Below are positions 15,118 to 23,226 of a stretch of 64,000 bases of DNA, in pieces. This stretch comes from Paenibacillus tuaregi (GTDB lineage Bacteria; Bacillota; Bacilli; Paenibacillales; Paenibacillaceae): positions 453,308 through 517,307 of the forward strand of contig NZ_LT575476.1 in the NCBI RefSeq assembly GCF_900086655.1, written 5' to 3'. Both the position numbers and the translations under genes were made by a program. Within the stretch, counting starts at the first letter, position 1. Every line of letters starts with the position of its first letter. Under the pieces are notes generated by a model, which ran no database searches, was not told where the DNA came from, and saw only the letters and a program-made list of their open reading frames with translations.

Positions 15118-17745
15118 ATGTGGAATGGAAACGTCAATCAATTCAAGCTGCATTATTACCGGTATGACCAGAACCTGGAGAACTGGAACTTGTGGGTATG
15201 GTATGACTCTCATGAGGGGAACAGCTATGCCTGGAGCGAAATAGACGGTGACGGTTTCGCCACCGTTTCAATTGAACTTCCGGCTGGGGCGGTCCATGTT
15301 ATCCCGAGAATGAGTCTTTCTTATAGCGATTGGGCCGATCAGGAGGAGCCCTGGAAGATTGAGCTGCCGGCGGGGCGGGGCGAGGTGGAAGTCTGGCTGC
15401 TTCAGGGCGACAAGAACGTATACTTTTCCCGTGGGGAAGTGGACATTTCCCCAAGATTCCACGCCGTATTGGCGGATGCCCCGGACATGCTGACTGTGGT
15501 TGCTAGTGGCCCTGTGAACAGGGAGGAAGCAGCTACCCTTGAATTAATGGACATGGAAAGCGGGCAGCTGGTGCCGGTTGAGACAGAGTTATCCGGAGAG
15601 CAGAAACTTACGGTCAAGCTGATTCCTCCGGGCAAATTAGATCCGGCCCGCCTGTATCATGTGTCCAGCAGAACCTATCGTGCTTGTGTGGTTACGATGC
15701 GGCATATCCTGGACGACCCACGTTATTATTATGCTGGTAATGACTTGGGCCTGACGTATACACCGTTTGCTTCGGAGTTCAAATTGTGGGCGCCGACTGC
15801 CGCCAAGGCAAGTCTGGTGTTATTCAGCGATCCCGGGATATATAATGCGGCCGGTTTGGTTGATCAGCATGAAGATGGGCAGAGCTTAAGGATGGAACGT
15901 TCCCCCTGTGGGGTATGGAGTGTCCGGGTTAGCGGCAATCTGGCGGGGTGGTACTACTTGTACAGGCTGCATTTTGCGGATGGCACGGCTTCTCTTGCCC
16001 CAGATCCTTATGCCAAGGCCGTAACCGCGAACGGGCAGAGAACTGCAGTCATCGATCTGAGGTCTACGGACCCTCCGGGCTGGAACCCACAGGAGAAGCC
16101 GGCTCTGCGTCAATGGACGGATGCGGTCATCTATGAGCTGCATGTCCGTGATTTCTCTACGGCCAATGACTCGGGACTCGTGCATAAAGGCAAGTTTAAA
16201 GCTTTTACCGAGCTTGGAGCATCTACGGCAGGAGGCCTGCCCAGCGGAGTGGGGCACTTGAAGGAGCTGGGGATTACGCATGTCCAGCTGCTTCCGTGCA
16301 GTGATTTTGCCACAGTGAACGAGCTGGATGACGAAGAGAAAGGCATATCCGAACAGTCATATAATTGGGGTTATGATCCGCAGCACTTCAATGTCCCCGA
16401 GGGGTCCTATTCCACGAATCCGCATGACCCGGCAGCCAGAATCAGAGAATTTAAGGAATTGGTACAGACCCTGCATCATCAAGGGATTGGCGTAATTATG
16501 GATGTGGTGTACAACCACACTTATTCTACGGACGAAGGACCTTTTGACAGGATTGTACCTGGATACTTCTACCGGACAACGGACACAGGCCGCTGTACGA
16601 ACGGGACCGGGGTTGGGAACGAGATGGCTTCCGAGCGGCCCATGGTCAGAAAATACATTCTTGACTCCATCAGATACTGGGCAGCGGAATATGGAATTGA
16701 CGGCTTTCGTCTGGATCTCATGGGTCTTCTGGATAAGGAAACGGTCAGTGAGGCTGCCCGAATGCTGCATGAGCTGGATTCCGGGATTCTGATTTATGGC
16801 GAGCCTTGGGACATGAGCCGGACTCCCCTTCCGCAGGAGTGCAAGACGCTGAAGGGAACGCAGCGCGGCAGGGGGTACAGCGTATTTAACGATAATTTCA
16901 GAATGGCCATTAAGGGAGATAGTGACGGCAGTGGTGCAGGGTTTGCGACAGGAGCGCCCGGAAAAGAAGGGGATATTGCTACAGGTGTACAGGGCTCCAT
17001 CCACACGTTTGCCGCCAGCCCTGTTGAGACCATCAATTATGTTACCGCCCATGATAATTTGATTCTGTGGGACAAAATATTAATAACCCAGGGACTTAAA
17101 GACGAGCTTGGTCTGCTTGAAATGCAGGACGGGAAGCTTCGGAATGGAGGTTCGGTTGCGGAGGCTGTTAACTTGTCGGAGCCTTATCGGGGAATCGGCA
17201 CGGGAGAAGACATCATGCTTCATGAAGCTGTCAGGCGCTCGATTCTTGCAAACGCCATCATCCTAACTTCCCAGGGTATTCCGCTGATTCACGCCGGTGA
17301 TGAGATGTTGAGAACCAAGTTCGGGGACCATAACAGCTATAAAAGCTCCGACTGTATTAATCAGATCAGATGGGGCAATAAGATCAGGTTCCAGAAGGTG
17401 TTCGAGTATTACAGAGGGCTAATCTTCCTTCGCCGGGAGCATCCAGCATTCCGGTTGAGTTCAAGGGAAGCCGTGGAGAGCCATCTGCAGATTCTACGGG
17501 CAGAAGGAAATATCGTAGCTTTTAGGCTTGGAGAGCATGCAGGAGGAGATTCGTGGCGGAACATTGTCGTTATTTATAACGGAAATCAGGCCGCATGCCG
17601 CGTTCTTCTGCCTGCATACTTAGGCCAGTGGAATGTGGTTGTTGATGACAGGGGAGCCGGTACAGAGGTGCTTGCCCGGTTGGAAGCCGCGAGCGACTCG
17701 GTGCTGGTATCCGGATTATCCATCATGGTGCTGTATGATGAATAG
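15118..17745 (+). CDS. Type I pullulanase, intracellular
   Basis: Cleaves alpha-1,6 branches in imported branched maltodextrins. The 875-residue protein lacks a signal peptide. An N-terminal pullulanase-associated carbohydrate-binding region (about 1-120) is followed by a linker, a CBM48-like domain (FASEFKLWAPTA onward, about 218-320) and a GH13 barrel. The type I marker YNWGYDPQHFNVPEGSY is present. Catalytic motifs are MDVVYNHTY, GFRLDLMGLLD with the nucleophile Asp, ILIYGEPWD with the acid Glu, and VTAHDN with the transition-state Asp. ATG at 15118 has only a weak GGATG-like site nearby, so the start is less certain. It sits within the maltodextrin cluster and has its own orientation. Confidence 0.9.
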   Translation: MWNGNVNQFKLHYYRYDQNLENWNLWVWYDSHEGNSYAWSEIDGDGFATVSIELPAGAVHVIPRMSLSYSDWADQEEPWKIELPAGRGEVEVWLLQGDKNVYFSRGEVDISPRFHAVLADAPDMLTVVASGPVNREEAATLELMDMESGQLVPVETELSGEQKLTVKLIPPGKLDPARLYHVSSRTYRACVVTMRHILDDPRYYYAGNDLGLTYTPFASEFKLWAPTAAKASLVLFSDPGIYNAAGLVDQHEDGQSLRMERSPCGVWSVRVSGNLAGWYYLYRLHFADGTASLAPDPYAKAVTANGQRTAVIDLRSTDPPGWNPQEKPALRQWTDAVIYELHVRDFSTANDSGLVHKGKFKAFTELGASTAGGLPSGVGHLKELGITHVQLLPCSDFATVNELDDEEKGISEQSYNWGYDPQHFNVPEGSYSTNPHDPAARIREFKELVQTLHHQGIGVIMDVVYNHTYSTDEGPFDRIVPGYFYRTTDTGRCTNGTGVGNEMASERPMVRKYILDSIRYWAAEYGIDGFRLDLMGLLDKETVSEAARMLHELDSGILIYGEPWDMSRTPLPQECKTLKGTQRGRGYSVFNDNFRMAIKGDSDGSGAGFATGAPGKEGDIATGVQGSIHTFAASPVETINYVTAHDNLILWDKILITQGLKDELGLLEMQDGKLRNGGSVAEAVNLSEPYRGIGTGEDIMLHEAVRRSILANAIILTSQGIPLIHAGDEMLRTKFGDHNSYKSSDCINQIRWGNKIRFQKVFEYYRGLIFLRREHPAFRLSSREAVESHLQILRAEGNIVAFRLGEHAGGDSWRNIVVIYNGNQAACRVLLPAYLGQWNVVVDDRGAGTEVLARLEAASDSVLVSGLSIMVLYDE

Positions 17746-17782
17746 TAAGGGTGACGACTTTGGCAGCCATCAAGATTATTTC

Positions 17783-17826
17783 AAAAAAAAAGCCCTTCCC
17801 TGTACGCCACAGCATACGGGGAAGGT
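17783..17826 (-). terminator. Terminator of the VOC gene
   Basis: On the minus strand CCTTCCCCGTA and TACAGGGAAGG pair and are followed by nine T. It may also stop plus-strand reading from the pullulanase gene. Confidence 0.8.
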
Positions 17827-17833
17827 GCGAAGT

Positions 17834-18226
17834 TCAGGCCGTATCAGGTGCGGCAACTTCAACTTTTATCCGATCCGGATCTTCAAAATAAACAGCATAA
17901 TGCTGAGGACCACCCGCATAAGGATGTTGTCCCCTATAAAGAATGGGAATGTTCTTTTCCTTCAGCTTGGCTGTCAGGCTGTCCACATATTCCCGGGTCG
18001 GGGCATGGAATGCCAAATGATTCAGCCCTACCCTGCAGCGATGGTACGGAATATCCAAGAACCTTGTCTGTGCTTGCACAAACACGAGATAAGTCTCATG
18101 GTACTTCCAACTGAATCCTGACTCCCACTGTTGGTACAAGGAATAGCCGAGTTCGCTTAGTAACCATCCCCAGAATTCAGAACTCTTGTCTAAATCGGAT
18201 ACATATAGCTCAATATGATGGAGCAT
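17834..18226 (-). CDS. VOC-superfamily (glyoxalase/dioxygenase-like) protein
   Basis: A 130-residue vicinal-oxygen-chelate fold protein with two beta-alpha-beta-beta-beta halves: MLHHIELYVSDLDKSSEFWG at the start, NHLAFHAPTREYVDSL in the middle, and YAVYFEDPDRIKVEVA at the end. The last motif (YFEDPD) is typical of the second metal-ligand strand. The family includes glyoxalases, fosfomycin-resistance enzymes and dioxygenases, and the substrate cannot be read. Its ATG overlaps the stop codon of the upstream gene (TAATG), so translation is probably coupled to it. Confidence 0.75.
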   Translation of the reverse strand: MLHHIELYVSDLDKSSEFWGWLLSELGYSLYQQWESGFSWKYHETYLVFVQAQTRFLDIPYHRCRVGLNHLAFHAPTREYVDSLTAKLKEKNIPILYRGQHPYAGGPQHYAVYFEDPDRIKVEVAAPDTA

Positions 18227-18876
18227 TAAAAAATAAGGTGAGGAGCCGTGTCTATTCTCCAGTAGTCGCCAACCTTCGCAAACTTAACCATGATATATTT
18301 GGAGCTCACCTTTGCATCCTTAGAAGGCACGTTAACCTTGTATACCCGTTTGGTGTCGGTCATGCTGATCATTTTTGCGGTTGCCCGGTCAAATTCAAGC
18401 TGGTTGCCTGCGTCCGCGTTCAGTTGGGCGAGTCTTCCATCATGCTCAACGATATATTTCTTGATGAAAAACTCACTAGCCTGCTTCGTGTACGTCTTCA
18501 TCAGATACTTCAGCAATTCTTCCTTGGTATCGATATCCGCGGATAAATAGCGGTATTCCTTCCCGTTGTAATTGAAAGCCTCTTCTTTCTCTCCCGAGCC
18601 ACCGGCCATCGCGTACAAGTATCTTTTCTCAGCTTCTACCAGCAGGGGGATAGTTGTCTTATGATTAAGACTTTTGATCGAAGTAGGGTCTGTAACTTTT
18701 TGGTCGGTAACTTTCTGCTCTGCCGCTTTCTTGTCTCCAGCCTTAATGGAAACCTTTGGCGCCTGCTTGGCTGAAGCCTTCGCTTCGCCTGCTGCGGGTG
18801 CAGCCATTGCCATACCGGCTGATGTCAATCCGATTGCCAAAGATAGAATGCCAGCTGTAATTTGTTTTGATTTCAT
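18226..18876 (-). CDS. iseA: IseA-like DL-endopeptidase inhibitor, secreted
   Basis: Resembles B. subtilis IseA (YoeB), a secreted protein that binds and inhibits NlpC/P60 cell-wall DL-endopeptidases and restrains autolysis. The 216-residue protein has a signal peptide ending near GMAMAAPA and an Ala/Lys-rich linker with KVTDQKVTDP-type repeats. The IseA core follows: YAMAGGSGEKEEAFNYNGKE, then YRYLSADIDTKEELLKYL, and the DGRLAQLNADAGNQLEFD region. ATG at 18876 follows GGAGGCG. The frame reaches 18939 but lacks another good start. The linker makes it longer than the roughly 180 residues I recall for B. subtilis IseA. Confidence 0.75.
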   Translation of the reverse strand: MKSKQITAGILSLAIGLTSAGMAMAAPAAGEAKASAKQAPKVSIKAGDKKAAEQKVTDQKVTDPTSIKSLNHKTTIPLLVEAEKRYLYAMAGGSGEKEEAFNYNGKEYRYLSADIDTKEELLKYLMKTYTKQASEFFIKKYIVEHDGRLAQLNADAGNQLEFDRATAKMISMTDTKRVYKVNVPSKDAKVSSKYIMVKFAKVGDYWRIDTAPHLIF

Positions 18877-19008
18877 GTAAATCGCCTCCATGTAGTTAAA
18901 CGCAGACAGCCTGGTAAAAGTTTCATAAATCGTCATCATACGACGGGAAACGAGGGTCGCCGCAGGCGGAATTCTTTGCGCCGATCTATGAAGGGCATCG
19001 CGGAATGA

Positions 19009-19166
19009 GGAACAAGGAGCAGGGGAGAAGGCTTGTCCAATCGGAGGAGTTTACGTCCGCCTTTGGTAGCCCTTTGCTACCTCCTAGTCTAATCCAGGCA
19101 AAGGGCGGACAAGAAGCGGCTGGAGATGGACAAGCCGTTCCCCCCAGACTTGTTCCACTCTCCCCC
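19009..19166. repeat. Foldback element, tandem copy A (158 bp)
   Basis: The element is an imperfect palindrome. From outside in, GGAACAAG pairs with CTTGTTCC, GGCTTGTCCAAT with the ATGGACAAGCC side, and GTCCGCCTTTG with CAAAGGGCGGAC, leaving GTAGCCCTTTGCTAC and AT-poor bases at the centre. It is repeated 248 bases downstream with only a few differences. Confidence 0.85.
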
Positions 19167-19256
19167 CCTTACTTCCCGCATCCCAGCAGGCGATCTACTT
19201 CCCGCCTCTCCCCGCCGCAGACGGACTTCTTTGCGCCAGCCTGAGATGGGTTTTGG

Positions 19257-19412
19257 GGAACAAGGAACAGGGGAGAAGGCTTGTCCAATCGGAGGAGTTT
19301 ACGTCCGCCTTTGGTAGCCCTTTGCTACCGCCTGGTCTAATCCAGGCAAAGGGCGGACAAGAAGCGGCCGGAGATGGACAAGCCGTTCCCCTAGACTTGT
19401 TCCACTCTCCCC
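19257..19412. repeat. Foldback element, tandem copy B (156 bp)
   Basis: Nearly identical to 19009-19166. Differences include GGAGCAG to GGAACAG, TACCTCCTAG to TACCGCCTGG, GCTGGAG to GCCGGAG, and a two-base length change in the C run. Several changes lie in loops or keep the pairing. Confidence 0.85.
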
Positions 19413-19425
19413 ACTCAATAGACGC

Positions 19426-19449
19426 AAAAAAGCCGCCCTGCGGCGGCTT
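19426..19449 (-). terminator. Terminator of the neopullulanase gene
   Basis: AAGCCGCC and GGCGGCTT pair around a four-base loop. On the minus strand the stem is followed by a run of T. Confidence 0.85.
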
Positions 19450-19453
19450 TCCA

Positions 19454-21196
19454 TTATTTTGAAGACAGCACAGCAAATCCATAAGCAGGAAGCCTTACAG
19501 ACAGCTTGCCACGCTGAGCTTCGAGGGTCTGTCCAGTGAACTCATCCTTCCAGGAGTTCTCATAGACATCCACCTCGATGGATTGGATCGTGCTGTCATT
19601 GTTGATCATCACCATGACCGTCTCGCCGTCCAGATAGCGTTCGTAAGCGAGCTTGGACTCGCCTTCACCGGCGGAGAGGAACTTGATTGAGCCTGACCGC
19701 AGAGCCGGAAGGTCTTTTCTGATCTGAATCAGACGTTTGTAGAATGCGAACATGTCATGATCCTGATTCTCTGGCTCCCAGACCATGCACTTGCGGCAGT
19801 CTGGATCTGGTCCGCCATCCATACCGATTTCATCACCGTAATAGATGCAAGGCGTGCCCATGTAAGTGAGCAGGGTAACGGCGGCCAGTTTCATTTTGTC
19901 CTTGTTGCCGTCACACAGAGTCAACAGACGCGCAGTGTCGTGGCTGTCCAGCAGGTTAAAGGCAACCTCGCTGGCCTGCTGCGGGTAACGAGACAGCTGC
20001 ACGGCAAGCGCACTAGCGAAACCGCTGGCATCCAGTGTGCCATTAACGATGAAATCGGTCACGGCGAAGGTGAACGGATAGTTCATGACCGCATCGAATT
20101 GATCTCCCTGCAGCCATGGGGACGACTCATGCCAAATTTCGCCGAGGATATAGGCGTCGGGATTGGCTTTTTTCACAACTTTACGGAATTCACGCCAGAA
20201 GCTCTGATCAACCTCATTCGCCACATCCAGCCGCCACCCGTCGACTCCGACTTCTTTGATCCAGTACTCAGCAACACCCAGCAGATAGTCCCTAACCTCC
20301 GGATTCCCGGTATTCAGCTTTGGCATGTGTGGTTCAAATGAGAAGGTGTCATAGGTTGGAATGTCGTCTTTGACCTCAAGTGGGAAGCTGTTTACATGGA
20401 ACCAGTCCTTGTACTTCGACGCTTCGCCATTTTTTTTCACATCCAGGAATGGGGCAAAGGTTCCCCCGGAATGATTAAATACGGCATCCAGCAGAATTTT
20501 GATTCCACGCTCATGACACAGCTTTACCAGCTTTTTCAGCGTTTCGGCATCCCCGAACTGAGGGTCAATCTTCATATAGTCCTCGGTGTCGTATTTATGA
20601 TTGGTGGTGGCCGCGAACAGTGGAGTGAAGTAAATAGCTGTGATGCCCAGCTCGCTCAGGTGGTCCAGATGGTCGATGACGCCCTGAAGGTCGCCGCCGA
20701 AGAAATTGTCACGTTCCGGTTTACCGCCCCAAGGCAGCGTTCCTTCCGGATCATTGCTGGCGTCCCCATTCGCAAAGCGTTCCGGGAAGATCTGATAAAA
20801 TACAGCATCCTTAACCCAGGCAGGCGGCGTGAATACATCAGCCGGATTTATGTAAGGAATTTCGAACAGCCGATCCGGGTTAGGCGGCATTTCTGGCGTG
20901 AACTCGTATTCAGTCATCCACATCTTCTCGCTGCCTTTTTGCAGCAGGAAGCCGTATTTCAGACGCCGGTATGGAGGCTTGACGTTGCACTCCCAGTAGT
21001 CAAATAATTCATCTGATGCAAGGACTCGCATAGGTACAAGCTCGCGGGTGCGGTCCCAGGCATATTTATCGCCTGTCCAAGCATAAACCTGGGTAAGGTC
21101 CCCTTTCTTGGTGCGGATTCGCAGGTGAATGTTTTCCTTGTCGTAGGCATATGCCCAGTTCAGCTTTGGACGGTGATAGACTGCTTCAAGCAACAT
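19454..21196 (-). CDS. mdxD: Neopullulanase/cyclomaltodextrinase, GH13_20
   Basis: An intracellular alpha-glucan hydrolase that shortens maltodextrins and cyclodextrins to maltose for the phosphorylase. The 580-residue protein begins with the extra N-terminal beta domain that marks this subfamily (MLLEAVYHRP, residues 1-120). The GH13 barrel has DAVFYQIFPERFANGD, LDAVFNHSG, GWRLDVANEVD with the nucleophile, ILGEIWHESSPW with the acid Glu, and LLDSHDTARLLT. It ends with a small beta domain. It corresponds to B. subtilis MdxD/BbmA (YvdF). The ATG at 21196 has GAGGGGG before it. A leader with a terminator-like hairpin precedes it. Confidence 0.9.
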   Translation of the reverse strand: MLLEAVYHRPKLNWAYAYDKENIHLRIRTKKGDLTQVYAWTGDKYAWDRTRELVPMRVLASDELFDYWECNVKPPYRRLKYGFLLQKGSEKMWMTEYEFTPEMPPNPDRLFEIPYINPADVFTPPAWVKDAVFYQIFPERFANGDASNDPEGTLPWGGKPERDNFFGGDLQGVIDHLDHLSELGITAIYFTPLFAATTNHKYDTEDYMKIDPQFGDAETLKKLVKLCHERGIKILLDAVFNHSGGTFAPFLDVKKNGEASKYKDWFHVNSFPLEVKDDIPTYDTFSFEPHMPKLNTGNPEVRDYLLGVAEYWIKEVGVDGWRLDVANEVDQSFWREFRKVVKKANPDAYILGEIWHESSPWLQGDQFDAVMNYPFTFAVTDFIVNGTLDASGFASALAVQLSRYPQQASEVAFNLLDSHDTARLLTLCDGNKDKMKLAAVTLLTYMGTPCIYYGDEIGMDGGPDPDCRKCMVWEPENQDHDMFAFYKRLIQIRKDLPALRSGSIKFLSAGEGESKLAYERYLDGETVMVMINNDSTIQSIEVDVYENSWKDEFTGQTLEAQRGKLSVRLPAYGFAVLSSK

Positions 21197-21356
21197 CCTG
21201 ATTTCCCCCTCAATACATAATTAATGTGCAAAATGTGCAAAAAAGTACATCCCTGTCTCTACAATCGAGCCGAGGATGTACCTATCGGGTAACAGCGCCT
21301 TTTTGTTTTGAAAGAATGCAGGAATCCTTGGGTAAAAAGGCCGCTGTCTTTCAATG
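21197..21356 (-). promoter_or_regulatory. Attenuator-like 5' leader of mdxD
   Basis: From the likely transcription start the minus-strand RNA can form a long hairpin: ACAGCG-GCC-TTTTT with AAAAAGGC-GCTGT (about 21285-21350), with an alternative TTGAAAG/CTTTCAA pairing. Next comes an 8-bp hairpin GTACATCC/GGATGTAC (21245-21252 with 21274-21281) followed directly by TTTTTT. This is a terminator shape 45 bases before the start codon. I recognise no riboswitch class. Confidence 0.5.
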
Positions 21357-21362
21357 CTCAGG

Positions 21363-21392
21363 ATTATAGCATGTCCATATTATTTTAAACAA
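21363..21392 (-). promoter_or_regulatory. Sigma-A-type promoter for mdxD
   Basis: On the minus strand TTGTTT (21387-21392) and TATAAT (21363-21368) are 18 bases apart. No LacI-type operator overlaps it. Confidence 0.6.
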
Positions 21393-21638
21393 TATGATTT
21401 ACGAAGAATCATTCAAACCTTTGCATAGGGGGAAGTAAGAAAATCCCTGAAATACCAGGAAGCGTGGGCATTTTCACAGGAGAATCCAAAGTAGATTACA
21501 GTGCTATTATTTTATTTGCACATGAATGTAAGGGATTACAGGAATGAATATCAACCATGAATTTAGAGATATACTGTGATATCAAGAGTATTTAGAAGGA
21601 AACTGGAGGTAATAAGCAAATTAGCCAGCAAAACAAGT

Positions 21639-21679
21639 TGTGCAAACGTTTTTACATAGCCTGACAAGTGATGTATGAT
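21639..21679 (+). promoter_or_regulatory. mdxE promoter overlapped by a LacI-type operator
   Basis: TTTACA (21651-21656) and TATGAT (21674-21679) are 17 bases apart. TGTGCAAACGTTTTTACA (21639-21656) covers the -35 and fits the operator or cre pattern. A second operator-like site, GGAATCGTTTGCGC (21766-21779), lies in the leader. Confidence 0.75.
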
Positions 21680-21829
21680 GTCTTCAGGGATTAAGCGCTT
21701 CCAAGCAAAAGGGCTTGTGAATCACCGAATTCATGTTTAAGGCAAGGCGTGCTATTGCGTTTTGTGGAATCGTTTGCGCTGGCCTTAATTCCTGCAAACT
21801 GTTCGCCAAATATGGGAGGGTTATATTTT

Positions 21830-23131
21830 ATGAAGATCAAGAAATTTGCGGTTTTGCTTGCTGCATTCTCCATGGCTGTATCCATTACGGCTTGCGGACC
21901 TAAGAAGGCTGCTGAGCAGGTGCAGACACCAGCTGACACAGGTACTTCAACAGAACAGAAAACTACTACAACTGCTGAAGTAAAGCCTGAGGACGGGGCG
22001 AAGCTTGTCATTTGGGAAAGTAAGGACGAAAGATCATTCACAGATGAAATTGCTAAGCAATTTACTGCAAAATACAACGTTCCAGTGAAAATTGAAGAAG
22101 TGGCACCAACAGACCAGGTAACCAAATTGACACAGGACGGTCCGTCAGGACTTGCGGCTGACGTTGTTATCTTCCCGCATGACAACCTGGGTAGAGCTGC
22201 TAGCGCAAACTTGATTCTGCCAAACGATCTTTTTGCGGAAGAAACCACTAAAAATAACACAGAGAACTCCGTTAAAGGGGTAACTTACGACGGCACACTG
22301 TACGGCTATCCAAGAGCAGCTGAGACCTATGCCCTCTACTACAACAAGTCTCTGGTAAAAGAAGCGCCAAAATCGTTCGATGATGTGCTAGCCTTCGGCA
22401 AAACCTTTACAGATAAAGCAAAAAAGAAATACGCCTTGATGTGGGAAACTGGCAACATGTACTTTAACTATCCGTTTATCGCTACTACAGGCGGATACAT
22501 CTACGGTAAAGATGGCACTGACAAGAATGACATCGGTATCAACAATGCAGGCGCTGTTGAAGGCCTGAAAGTGTATCAAAGCCTGAAAGAAATCCTTCCG
22601 GTGAAGAGCGGTGATATCACTCCAGATATCAAACGCAGCTTGTTCAATGCTGGTGACGTGGCTATGGACATTAACGGTCCTTGGGAACTTGCCGCATACA
22701 AGACTGCTCTTGGCGATAAGCTCGGCGTTGCACCGATCCCAAGTATCGGCGGCAAACCGGCGATCAGCTTCTCCGGTATCAAAGCTTGGTATGTCAATGC
22801 ATACACCAAATATCCAAATGCGGCTAAATTGTTCGCCGAGTTTGCTTCGTCTAAGGATGCCCAGCTTCTCCTGAATGAGAAAGTAGGTTCTGTTCCAACG
22901 AACAATGAAGCGCTTGAGTCCGATCAAATCAAGAACGATCCGTTCGTATCCGCTTTTGCTGAGCAGACTAAGAATTCTCAGCCAATGCCATCCATCCCTG
23001 AAATGGGTAACGTATGGAGCCCGGTTAACGCCGCTCTTCCTGAAATCTGGGATAACGGCAAAGATCCAAAAGCAACCCTGGATAAAGCAGCACAACAAAT
23101 CAAAGATTTGAATAACGGCGCTAAGAAATAA
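21830..23131 (+). CDS. mdxE: Maltodextrin-binding lipoprotein, MdxE-like
   Basis: The extracellular lipid-anchored receptor of the maltodextrin ABC importer. The 433-residue protein has a lipoprotein signal peptide with lipobox SITAC, then a Thr/Ala/Gln-rich linker. The solute-binding fold starts at GAKLVIWESKDERSFTDEIA, with DVVIFPHDNLGRAASANL and GDVAMDINGPWELAAYK characteristic of maltose/maltodextrin binding proteins. ATG at 21830 follows GGGAGGG. It is the first gene of mdxEFG, the ATPase being encoded elsewhere (a shared MsmX-type subunit in Bacillus). A LacI-type operator covers its promoter. Confidence 0.92.
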   Translation: MKIKKFAVLLAAFSMAVSITACGPKKAAEQVQTPADTGTSTEQKTTTTAEVKPEDGAKLVIWESKDERSFTDEIAKQFTAKYNVPVKIEEVAPTDQVTKLTQDGPSGLAADVVIFPHDNLGRAASANLILPNDLFAEETTKNNTENSVKGVTYDGTLYGYPRAAETYALYYNKSLVKEAPKSFDDVLAFGKTFTDKAKKKYALMWETGNMYFNYPFIATTGGYIYGKDGTDKNDIGINNAGAVEGLKVYQSLKEILPVKSGDITPDIKRSLFNAGDVAMDINGPWELAAYKTALGDKLGVAPIPSIGGKPAISFSGIKAWYVNAYTKYPNAAKLFAEFASSKDAQLLLNEKVGSVPTNNEALESDQIKNDPFVSAFAEQTKNSQPMPSIPEMGNVWSPVNAALPEIWDNGKDPKATLDKAAQQIKDLNNGAKK

Positions 23132-23165
23132 TTGGAATTGTGAATTGGGGATTGAAGCATGACAA

Positions 23166-23190
23166 GGCCCGCCGCAATAAGCGGCGGGTC
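23166..23190 (+). other. Intercistronic stem-loop between mdxE and mdxF
   Basis: GGCCCGCCGC and GCGGCGGGTC form a 10-bp stem around AATAA with no T tract. Hairpins placed after binding-protein genes often protect the upstream message, giving more binding protein than permease. Confidence 0.7.
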
Positions 23191-23226
23191 ATTCCCCGAT
23201 CGCCGGGAGAGGAGAATTGAAGGCAC

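Larger units (their letters stand above)
18877..19453. other. Gene-free stretch occupied by two foldback repeats
   Basis: Apart from the promoter side of the IseA gene and the neopullulanase terminator, this stretch consists of two near-identical structured repeats, each preceded by a less conserved TTCTTTGCGCC segment (18972 and 19227). Confidence 0.7.

Noticed and set aside
21245-21281. T-box leader before mdxD
   Set aside because: The conserved GGTGG-ACCGCG T-box sequence and specifier elements are absent.
23166-23190. Terminator between mdxE and mdxF
   Set aside because: The stem lacks a T tract, and both genes belong to one importer operon.
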